A stretch of DNA of 64,000 nucleotides from Lindgomyces ingoldianus. Taxonomy: Eukaryota; Ascomycota; Dothideomycetes; Pleosporales; Lindgomycetaceae. The notes under the pieces are model-generated. The model worked only from the letters and a program-made list of their open reading frames with translations, searched no databases and was not told where the DNA came from. Position numbers and translations under genes: made by a program. Positions 1 through 9,405 of this stretch are shown piece by piece (the first letter of the stretch is position 1; each line of letters opens with the position of its first letter). The stretch covers positions 1,408,806-1,472,805 of the forward strand of contig NW_022985172.1 of assembly GCF_010093535.1 (NCBI RefSeq). Direction: 5' to 3'.

Positions 1-2701
1 TGACCGTAGAGAGTGTCGATGTATGCTCAGATCCCCATGCCTTCTCCTTTCCTCGCAGTGCCCGCTGGTACATCTTCTCAGCCTCCGGTCTGTCTTCTTC
101 TGACAGTAAATCCCCCAGGCTGTGAAACCTCCATGGGTGTATTAAAGGCCCCAGTGACCTTAATTCCTCAGATACTGAAATCTTCCCTATCCATTTACTG
201 ACAATGACACCATGGACTAATATCCGTTTCCGCTTCCTCCAGAACTCCTCCTCGTGCTCTGAAGCCACATTTAATGCAACCAGACCTGCAGCAACGCTAG
301 AAATGCTATACCGGTCCTTACCTTTGGCCAGCTGGCTGCACCATTTATGCAACACTGAGTGCATTGAGTGGCTACTAGTGCCTTCTTTAGTGTCAGCGAG
401 CGAGTATCGCGACAGCAGGCCTACTGCATCGGCGAATTCCAGCTCGTCTTCAGCAATCCTAAGCAACCATGCTGGAATATCCATTTCTTCTTTTAAATCT
501 TTAGCGGATGCAACTAGCTCATACCAAAGTTCTCCGCAGTCCAGAAATCCCCAGAGCTTGAGCAGCCACGCAGCCTCCTCGCTTTGTTTTCGGACCTGCT
601 CGTAGGACACGGTCCATGTCGTCAGCACATTTCGATCGCCGTACTCCTCCAGTGGAAAGCGCTGCTGCTTCTTCATCAGGTTCTCCCATGTTCTATCATA
701 GTGCTTAACATAGGTAGATGCAGACATATTCGTCTCTCGCATATACGCGCCGGCTTGGGTAAGGGCCAGTGGAAGGCCATTAAGACGTTGAAGAACTGTG
801 TCAGCGCCTATATAGCATCTATCAGCAAAGATATCCTTAGTTCCTAAGCTTAATCGCAGACTCACCCTCAATTCCCCTTCCAGCATTGTTCTCTAGAATG
901 GCACGTGCTTGTTCTGCTGCGACTGTCCCAACCTTGACTCCTGCCCCGTGTTGCAGAAGGCTTGCTAGCCTACTTGTTATAAGAATCGACCCGTGATCTG
1001 CATGAGGAAAATAGCTTTTCACATTATATGCTTGCGAGTCGTCTTTATCGTAGGGGTCGCGGTCAACGTTGTCGAATATTAACAGCCATTCATGGTTTGA
1101 TGGGACGGATAGCCACTGGAGACACTCGCGTACCACCACATCGATATCGAGAACGGAATGATCCAGCATCTCTACAATATCTGCCGTGAGCTGGTCCCGC
1201 GGCAGCTTTTGCACCAGTTGTACAAACGACTGCTTTAGACTGGCTTCTGAGGACCCGTCCAGCCAGAAAATGCTGCTGAATCTGCATTGATGCTTCCGCG
1301 CGAACTCGACCGCTAGCTGCGTCTTGCCTATGCCACCAAGGCCATAGACAACGACGATGTTTCGACGACTCGCCGTGGGTGAAGTTTCAAGAAGGAGTTG
1401 CTCAAGCTCCTTCATTTCTGCGTCTCGATGGACGAATCGGCTCACTACGGGCACACCTCGGAGACTGAGCTCAATCTTGTACTTCCCGTCATCTGTTGCA
1501 TTTAGCTAACTGTCTTCAACTATTAATGGCTACTAGGATGTATAATTACATTGAGACCGAGCTAGTACGAGTTTATGGGATACCACAATCATATCCTTGA
1601 CAACATCTGCCACCGTCTCGAAGTCTTCCTCCGTAGGCTTTCTAAACTTGTTCATATTAAAATGTGACCGTGAGAGGGAGAACTTTCTCGTCGCATCAGA
1701 CAGGTCAAGGCAGCCAGAGCTTTCGCTCACTACAACTCGCTGTGATAATGGTCAGCCTTAGCATAATGCGCGGCCTATTCTATCGCCTACTGTTCGGTCC
1801 TGCTTTCCTACAATCTTCCCCACATTGCTTGACTTAAGCTCGTAGAAGCATGCAACCTGGGCCATATTTGCCAGCCTCCGCGTCTTCCCAAACTGGTCGA
1901 CCACCTCTTGAAGAAACTCATTGCCTGGCTCAAGTATTTTCAGGACCTCTGGCTGTACCTCGTCATCCCGGTATTCCATCCGCGCTGCCTCCAGCATCTC
2001 CATCTGAGTCATCCCTTCCGCGCCTCTAAAAGGAGTACCAAAGAAGATTAAACCGGTAGTCGACACGAACACACCAGGCCACCCGTTTTCGTCCTGCTGC
2101 GCTTCTAGGAGTGCCCGTGGACCATTAGCTGTGGGAACATGCTAGCTTTACTTTGATTGCTTACCTTCAGCACAACCAGCCCGCCGAAGCAGTGCGCCAC
2201 AAAGATCAATGGGCGGAATAGACATTCCTAGCCAGGTCAGCCGTGATGATATATTGGATATCCAGGATCTGCACCTTTCTCTTCCGTTGTAGTGCCAGCA
2301 GCAGCCGCCGTGCCACCGTCGATGCCTTTTGTCGCATCGCACCTTCCCCAAACCACTGAGACTGGTATCCGTATCGCATGATGCGCGCATATGGTGCTAC
2401 GGTTGGCAGCATAGCTTCCTCGTTGAGCCAATTGACCCACTGTGGGTTCTCCGCAGTGCCGACATTCTTGCACCAGCTGTCATCTGGGTGCGCCCCGATG
2501 CCATGGATCGCAACGATGCTAGGCTGGCTTAGTATGAAGATAGACACCCAAGCGCGATCCGGACGTACTCAATGGCCTGGGTTGTGTCTGCTGGTGCCTC
2601 GCGGAGCACCTTTAGGCCGATATCATCATCCGTCACAGGCCGAACCTTAGCTTAGTATTAGCCTTGGCGTCTTCCTTTGGTGCCTCCCCATCACGTACCA
2701 T
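1..2701 (-). CDS. NLR-like protein: alpha/beta-hydrolase, NB-ARC, TPR (3' end outside window)
   Basis: Minus-strand multi-exon gene cut by the left edge. Suggested start is ATG at 2701, one codon before a GTACGT intron. The N-terminal part is an alpha/beta-hydrolase (LipA/SERAC1-like): IVAIHGIGAHPDDSWCKN, then AHCFGGLVVLK at the nucleophile elbow, then GLIFFGTPFRGAEGM. The NB-ARC has Walker A GLGGIGKTQLA (about 1310-1350) and Walker B LLIFDNVD (about 1060-1090). A phase-1 intron (about 801-870, GTGAGT...GCTGACACAG) joins this to the domain LNGLPLALTQAGAYM. The leftmost 100 bp read EKMYQRALRGKEKAWGSEH, the start of kinesin-light-chain type TPRs. Fungal proteins of this layout are thought to act in heterokaryon incompatibility or innate immunity; that role is inferred here. 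Oddities: cysteine replaces serine at the elbow, and the intron after the elbow lacks its expected AG acceptor (2115-2116), so the allele may be damaged or use an AG 18 nt downstream. Confidence 0.85.
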
Positions 2702-3974
2702 GCTCACTCTTCAACAGTCGGCTAGGGATAAAACAAGAGGTCTGAAATAGAAGCAAGAGTTGGTATGAGAAGATGTGCAGATAGCCGGTAGGTTGAACAT
2801 ATAAGGCTGAGATAGCCGTCCGGTCTGCCCGCAGAAAGGCTGAGCTGAACGGCCATCGCCGCCCAAGGTGATGACTTCTCCACTAAGCGCCTGCTGCTTT
2901 GAAGATATATACGTCCTAACTCTATCACATAGAACGCGTAAATATTTTCTACTCTATCATCCCATATTTTCATGTCGCCATTTTTTTTAAGGGGAATCAG
3001 CTTGTTTGCAATTTTGAATCCACTGCAGAACGATCGCCAGTTACCTTGTTGCCTAGCCAACCTTCAGTCAGTCTTGCGTAACAATTCCACCTCCCGCATG
3101 AGGCTTTTTCTCAAGAAAAAAAATCTGGTTCCACAACCTCAAAACCATGGCGCCGCACCTCTAGATCGCAACAACCTTGTCCAGCGCAAACACTACCCTC
3201 TTGTATTGGCGACGGGTCAAAGGTTACGAAACTACCACCACAGAAGAGTCTCGGTTGCATCTACTCGTAGTCTAGATCTGTAACCGCATATTCATCAAAC
3301 CCCTGCCACGGTATCTCCTGTCCTAGAAATCCTGGGACATGTACTTGGATGAAGGCTCCGATCGACTAGGCGACAGCCGAAGCAACATTCACAAGGCTTC
3401 TACGGACGTACCGCTACTTGATCTAGCATGAGTTGAACTTCAACATCACCTAGCAGGACAGTCTCCGCCTTGTTCCCCAGGTACGAAGCCACGAGGCTTT
3501 CGTCGTCGGCCCGCGTCTAGCTAGCGCCTTGGCAATGGCGGGTTCTTCGTCATGGGATGAGCGATGGCGAATCTATCCAACCCTGTTCTGTAGAGTATTT
3601 CAAAATCAACTGACCAGTCCCAATATTGTCACGATACAGGCACGCGACAAGCTTTAGAATTTATCGCTCTAGCGCTATTTTGTGAGTTAGTGCAGTTTTT
3701 CTTTCACCTACAGTATCAAAAGTCCACGTTGTAGAGTTCTCTAAATCAGCAAGCACCTGTCTATTGCACTGGGTGGTACATTTTCAGGTGCTGTAAAGCT
3801 AACAAGTCTACCTTAACATATTATCCTGGATCAAGTGCTCGGCTAGAATGACAATAGATTATTTTCACGTATCTAGCGGTTGAACCAGTGTACTCCAGGA
3901 ACAACCCAATAGTTACAACACAAGAGCACCAATCGAGCGATAACAGCACGCTCAATCGAACTCCCTTTACGCAC
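2702..3974. other. Intergenic, no supported gene
   Basis: Between the NLR start and the small secreted gene. The minus strand of about 2980-3400 has stretches that look protein-like (for example HVPGFLGQEIPWQGFDEYA) interrupted by several stops, so it may be the remains of a gene, but I recognise no family. From 3600 to 3880 the sequence is AT-rich with nothing recognisable. Confidence 0.5.
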
Positions 3975-4562
3975 TTAACTCAGCTTGTTCCATATCAATG
4001 TGAGCCCGATCAAGTTGGCTGGGAAGTCATACTTGTACGACCTACTCACGCCAACAGACTCGCCCGGCCCTGGAATTTTAGTCGCCTCATACCAGGGATT
4101 CAGATCGCCGTTGTATACGAAAATATACGGGTTGGTGAAGTTCTTTCACAAGAATCAGTCGTTGTCTTTTTTGTGCATAATTTGGTAGTGAGAAAAAGGG
4201 ATAATACTCACAACGGAATACAGGTCGCTGAAGTACTGGCCCTGCGAGGTGCATTTCAAGGCTCTGGGCCAACGACCCTCCTCAGCAGTGGGGTCGTTAA
4301 AAGTGCAGACGCCCCCAGAGCTAGATTTCATCCATCCATAACCCGTGCCGGTGACAGTGAAAACGCCGCATTGGCTGTTGTTGGAAACGAATCGGCCTTC
4401 CTTGTTCAGGCAGCCGACTTTATCGGCGGGAGAAGCGGTTTGTATGTCCATGTTGTGGATAACCCAGACGTTACCGGTGCCAGAGAAGTCCGTGTTGTAT
4501 GTAACTGGCTGCGCCATGGCGCCCACTGATAGGAGGGTGATGGAAAGAAGGGTTCGCATCAT
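3975..4562 (-). CDS. Small secreted protein, 172 aa, unknown function
   Basis: Two exons: 4212-4562 and 3975-4142, separated by a 69-nt intron with a GTGAGT donor and an AAAG acceptor. The spliced frame stays open across the junction (DLYSV joined to NFTNPYIFVYNGDLNPWYEA) and ends at TAA 3975. The N-terminus MMRTLLSITLLSVGAMA is a clear signal peptide, with predicted cleavage after AMA, so the product should be secreted. The mature chain has four cysteines (two possible disulfides), many Gly/Ser/Thr/Tyr residues and no transmembrane segment. I recognise no catalytic motif. Without splicing the ORF would run 18 codons into the intron and lose the last third of the protein. Its position among NLR-type genes is compatible with an effector-like or cell-surface role, but that is only context. 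Confidence 0.7.
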
Positions 4563-4631
4563 CGTTGCAGAGCGGACGTCACAAGAAAGGGAAGATGTAA
4601 GGTGTCTATACAGTACTGGGCTAGCCTACTC

Positions 4632-4637
4632 TATATA
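4632..4637 (-). promoter_or_regulatory. TATA-like box of the small secreted gene
   Basis: TATATA lies about 70 nt upstream of the ATG at 4562, a normal spacing for a TATA-type promoter of a regulated secreted-protein gene. Seen by eye only. Confidence 0.4.
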
Positions 4638-7308
4638 CTTTCGTAAAATATGGCGTAGTTGTGAACGTATGATGAATTCGTAAAGTAGGCGCAATGGCGC
4701 AATCCTTCAACAAAAGACCTTCCGTTTTGATAGTGAAACTTTCCTTTTGATTGGTCAATGGCAGTACAGTCTTCCGAGACGAGGGAATATTCCAAATCCC
4801 TCAGGACTGTGTGCCAGGAGGATTGGCGAGCCCTGGCAAGGGGAGAAGTAAAATACTAAATTTCGTGTTGTCCCATTAAAAGGAACGGAAATACGAGTGT
4901 GGAGTAATCCTTCACCTTCCTATCGAGGTTTCTGTCTCAACTTTGCCTGTAATTATTTATGCCTATACCATGTCTATAATACTACCTATTTGGAGTCAAA
5001 AAAGCCAAGTTTATTCACTTGCGTATGATGTGCCGCATTGCCATCCTCCCAACGTCGTTCGAAAGCCAAACACGTGGCGAGGACGAGAGTCGATCCACTA
5101 AACCATGAGAGCACCCGATACTTTCCAAATGCCGAATGGCTTCACAGCCCATACACAAGTGGAGATGAGGCGAAAAGCTTGGGTATATTCGGCAGGTAAG
5201 GAGATGGACAATATACCGAAGCTAAGCCCGCATCAACCTCGAGGATATGACTAAGCCTGCTTCGAGTGAATCTCAATAGCACGAAAATGCTGTATCTGGA
5301 AGAGGTATATGATGTGTGGTATCGAGCAACCTGGTCCCTAATAGTAGCGTCTTTCGTACTCTTGTCTCAGGATGTCATGAATCACGTAGTAGGACCGTAG
5401 CGCCTTGACAGTCAGCCTTGTTGATAGCCTTGAAGCAGACACAGGTGATGAGCCGCGGGTTTAGGCGTTCTCCTAGTTCTGCCATCTTATATGTGGACAG
5501 ATGTGGAACCGGTCCTCGAAGTAAAAATACGATGTTTAAGATGGCGTTAGTCCTTTTACGAGGCCGAAGGCGTTAAGCTAGAGAGCTCCGAATCCCTCGT
5601 ATAGTTGCAGGATAATAACCTCTTCGTATGCGTGATTAATATCCCTGTTCAATCCACTCAATCCTACCGACCGACGGGGTCCCTACGATGCAACCATGTG
5701 CGCGGCAGCATCACCAGTAACTTTGCGGTGGGAACAAATGTTATCATCTTTCTAGTGTCGGATTCCTCAATGGTCATTTCGCAGCCCCTCAAGCCCCCGA
5801 ATTACGCCTTAATGAATTCCCTACCCGGACGTTGAAAGGGAAGAGGCCAATCAGGAGTAAAAACTAATTCCTCCCAAGCGGCCTTCTTCCCCGTAACTGA
5901 GAGTTAGTGACGGTAGATGCAATTTAGTTACCCATAAGATATTATATTGCATGCTTGTGATTTCTGTGATATGAGCTAGAAAGAGTGTCATGAAAGACTG
6001 GCGATTGTTCATATGAGGGTTGGGACGAGGTGGTGTTAAAGTTCCGCCCTGTTCTAAAGTTCGAGCTAGCAAAGCTGACTCAGCGGAGCCAGCGAATCAC
6101 CCGCGATCATGATGTCTCTCGAACCCCATTCCTAACGAGCGAATTGGAGGTCGGGGTTCGAAGCTTAAGCCTACCAAGAGCTAATTACCTAGTCTCTCTC
6201 GTGCGAGCATAGTGAGGTTGTTTCATATTCTTATCGATATTAGACGCCACGCTGACTTTTCAGCTGAGACGCGCCCCCGTATCCTCATCATTGCAACTGT
6301 CAAGTCCAGGCTGGCCAGTCCGCTATCCTGAGTCCTACGTTCCCTCCCTGAGATCCGATTAAAAGAACCCGATGTCTAAAGAAGTAGACAGTCCGTAGTG
6401 AGGGGATACACGGTTGACAATAGTGCTGTGCAGCTGTATTCGCGGGTGACCTTTGGTGTCCATGCTAGAACTGGTCTGTTCCTATTGAGTACGAATGGTC
6501 GGAACTGCTTCTATCCTAGGCTTTCTTCATCCGAGGAAGAGGGGGTCAGCAAATCTTAGCACAGCGTTATACTATGACGTTCGCAAGAGACACTTTCCTT
6601 GTGACTAAGGTGGTTCCAGCATCACCTATATGACGTTAAGTCGAAAGTTTGCGGTATCAAGTGTGCGAGTGGTTTTGGACCGGGCGGCAAGTGTATGTCG
6701 ACTGGAGTAGGGACACAAAGACACGGTTCAGCTTGACGAGGGTTTAGGCGATCTCTTGAAGCACGAGTTCTCGTTCCCCTGACCTCTCATTTACGATGCC
6801 AATATCCCAAAAAACTTGCTCTAGTGTAGGCGAAGAGCACAGTGTTCCACTTCGTGTCCACAATAATTGTCGTACCCCAACACAATAAATGTAGGCAGGC
6901 CGAATAACGACGCAGGTACAAATTCTACGACCCGAACAATCACCATCATCACCCTGTAGTGCGGTGTAAAGTATGATAAGTCAGCTCTGCGAAATTAACA
7001 TTTCTGGATACGGTCTCTCTGAAAACGAAATCTATGAACTTCATTCGATGCTCTACCGGGTTGTATCTCCCATGCGATTGTTCATTTCATAGAGCTTATA
7101 TACAGTCTTATGTAAGATTTTTCCAACTTTCCGTGTGTCCTCAGCCTTGCCTCTTCGACCCGAATGGGGCAGAGAACCAACCGTAGCCACTACCAACACC
7201 ACTCCACTAGCTCATGACTCCGATATCTCACTATCCACCAGATCGTTCGCAGATGTGTCTGACAGCACTCACTGCCACCCTTGCTGAGAACTAGTTTCTT
7301 GCTTTCCA
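4638..7308. other. Long intergenic stretch, no supported gene
   Basis: About 2.7 kb with only short ORFs of no protein-like character. The one structured item I see is an inverted repeat at 6119-6161 with 9-bp arms TCGAACCCC / GGGGTTCGA; it resembles two opposed tRNA B-boxes but no cloverleaf fits around it. Confidence 0.5.
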
Positions 7309-7694
7309 ATGGCTACGGCTGTCGACCCGACCCGGGAGATCGACCTTGGGCATTTCCGGTATAGGGATGGAAATGTGTACTGCGCTTGTAACCCAGGCGT
7401 TATGCAGGGAAGAAATCAAGACGGACTATGTACGTTGTCGGTTTGTTATCTATGTGCAGCAGTGTGATAGCTAACGTGGAAGTAGACTGGCAATGTCAAC
7501 AAAGTGGGGTATTGATATCGGAGACAGAAGCTACAAGGATCATCACTAGCAGCTGTGACCACAATAAGGTACAAGATAGTGAAAACGTAATTGTGGGCAG
7601 CAATATAAGTACCGTGAACGTCCTTATTTCGTATCTCACATTACCCCGGGCAGCCGACTCGCGCGAGTTTCCTTTCCATTGGAGGATGTTATAA
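7309..7694 (+). CDS. Hypothetical 109-aa protein with one HET-s-like motif
   Basis: Two exons, 7309-7429 and 7486-7694. The 56-nt intron has a GTACGT donor, a GCTAACG branch site and a GTAG acceptor, and the frame is kept across it (NQDGLY joined to WQCQQSG). There is no signal peptide. The N-terminal half has four cysteines (GNVYCACNPG, WQC, SSCD) that could bind a metal, but they match no family I know. Near residues 70-84 the chain reads HNKVQDSENVIVGSN, which resembles the repeat motif found twice in the SesA-like gene at 9.4-10.5 kb. A second possible donor inside exon 2 (at AAGGTACAAG) would remove that motif, so the 3' part of the model is uncertain. Possibly a partner or a fragment of an NLR-associated gene; function unknown. 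Confidence 0.35.
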
Positions 7695-7703
7695 CAATGG
7701 CTA

Positions 7704-8099
7704 ATGATTCATCTAGACATAGACAACCATATAAACTTCGTCGTAATGCATCCCCAAAGGACAGCACCGCTGAACCAACAGTTTAATTCAGCATGGCCGG
7801 TCGATCCCAGACATGCCCAGTGGGAGTGGGAGCGGGAGCAATTGTCACACCAGACAGAGAGAATACCTTGGCAGAGAATTTTCGGCACGGCCTGGCAACT
7901 TGATATCAATCAGGCACCAGTCAATATATCTCCTGAACATATCTGGGGCGATTCCGAGGTTGTACACATACCAGTCAATATACCTTTCCAGCATATGTGG
8001 GGCAATTCCGAAGCTGTACACATTCAACGAGAGAGGCTCTTCCTTCGTTTATGGACTATATTTTGTGCCTATATGTCCCAAAGGGAGTTTTTGGGGTAG
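7704..8099 (+). CDS. Orphan ORF, 131 aa, with an 18-residue tandem repeat
   Basis: Open frame starting MIHLDIDNHINFVV. Its middle holds two tandem copies of an 18-residue unit, PVNISPEHIWGDSEVVHI and PVNIPFQHMWGNSEAVHI. Differences between the copies include both silent and replacement changes. No known domain. It could be a young gene, or a later exon of the gene at 7309; a branch-like GCTAAT followed by CTAG at about 7700-7716 would allow splicing but into another frame. Low confidence that it is expressed as drawn. Confidence 0.25.
   Translation: MIHLDIDNHINFVVMHPQRTAPLNQQFNSAWPVDPRHAQWEWEREQLSHQTERIPWQRIFGTAWQLDINQAPVNISPEHIWGDSEVVHIPVNIPFQHMWGNSEAVHIQRERLFLRLWTIFCAYMSQREFLG
7917..8024 (+). 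repeat. 54-bp tandem duplication, two copies
   Basis: Copy one starts at 7917 and copy two at 7971, both beginning CCAGTCAATATA, and they are diverged by about a quarter of positions. The period is 54 nt, a multiple of three, so the overlapping frame stays open. Confidence 0.8.
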
Positions 8100-8279
8100 A
8101 TCATGGTTAGGCCGCCCGATTGGCATTAAAGTAAAATGCAATTTATCCTTAGGTCTCTCTTCACGTAGTTATATTTTGCTCAAGACTGCACAATTTTAAA
8201 TCAATCATCACACATTCCCAACCTTCTAAGTGGGATTCGGCTCAAAGAATACTAAAAACAAGCCTGGACTATCCTAGCA

Positions 8280-8759
8280 TCATTCTGCCAACAGTAAGAG
8301 TGCAATGAAGGAAGGCTCCACCGATACATCTTCCGTTAAGTGTACACAGTCGCCGACTTCCAAATTTGTCTTCAACTCTTCATTCCCGATAGACGGGTTC
8401 TCGGAAAGCTTCTTTATCGGTATCAGTTCAACTGTTGAGCCCTCTTTCACAGGGATTATGGCAGGCCCATTGAATCGCATCGCGGTGATCCGATATCTAG
8501 ACGACGACGGCTAGTAGAAACGACGAAATTAGCAGACAGTAGACAGCTACGTGATGTCACTATATCAGAGACAGCGTACCTTTAATTCTCGCGCAAACCT
8601 CCCAAGAAACTCGTTAGACTTCTCGGCTAGGGTTTTGTTGTCCTCGCAGACCTCGTAGTCGCCAAACTTCTGAAAGGGCGCCTGGGTGGAAACCCAATTT
8701 CCCACAGGCCTTAGGGATTCTAAAGCATCTTCTGGAATTTTGCGAACCTCTAGAGCCAT
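8280..8759 (-). CDS. Hypothetical two-exon protein, about 136 aa
   Basis: Exons 8580-8759 and 8511-side exon 8280-8510, separated by a 69-nt intron (GTACGC donor, CTGCTAATTTC branch, ACTAG acceptor), phase 0. Exon 1 encodes MALEVRKIPEDALESLRPVG and ends FARELK; exon 2 continues in frame (PSSSRYRITAMRFNGP) to the stop at 8280. The open frame extends upstream to 8999 (a start with MLSTLL would add 80 residues), so the N-terminus is uncertain. No signal peptide, transmembrane segment or known domain is seen. The joined frame and the good splice signals are the only support. It lies between the two genes that carry HET-s-like motifs, on the same strand as the SesA-like gene. Confidence 0.4.
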
Positions 8760-9405
8760 GTTTCGCTCTCTCGAAAGCGTTGGTAGCGGGCCGGCCGTGA
8801 TGGGATTAGCTGTCTTGAGGAACGGGGTTGAAATCAGGCGCCATGGAACACAGCACCCCATTAGGTAATCTACGCGACTGACAAATAGATAAGGCTCGTA
8901 ACAATAAAAATGAAAGCGCAGCTTTTGGTGTGCACGGCCGGAGAGCCATGCAAATAGGTGAACATCTTTATAAGATGAAGTAAGAAGGGTGGATAACAAC
9001 GTGCTTAATTCTTATGACTCCAAAGCCATGTGTCGGTCTACCACTGGCTTCGGCGTTGACATTGGATGCTTCACTATTGAACAACAGACTTCAAACTACA
9101 CGTCTTTTTGCAGAAGCAGGGGCGTTAATGAACCCGGTTTTATGCAATTTTCACTTTGGAGTAAATAGTCAAGTTCCACATGTGGACTGCTACGCCAATC
9201 GCGATATAGCTAATGATAGTTACCCAGCTGTGAAACCCTCTTAACTAATACCACATAGTTGAAGATGCTTTCGGTCCTTGAGACTTGACCTCCTGCCTCC
9301 ATTACCCCATGAAACCTCGAAACGTGTCAAAAAAGCCCTAGAGTAGTGACGTTTTATACCTGGTGAAAGGTGAAATGAGCTGCTGTAGCCCCTCACCCTA
9401 CACCG

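Noticed and set aside
204..847. Plus-strand frames of 133 and 87 codons
   Set aside because: They are antisense to the NB-ARC/TPR coding sequence, which reads cleanly on the minus strand with expected NLR motifs.
2980..3400. Decayed gene on the minus strand
   Set aside because: Open stretches of 30-55 codons with stops between them, and no family match; not enough to name.
5040..5110. Possible tRNA (A-box-like TGGTTTAGTGG on the minus strand)
   Set aside because: No pairing acceptor stem, and the B-box-like GTTCGAAAGCC is on the opposite strand.
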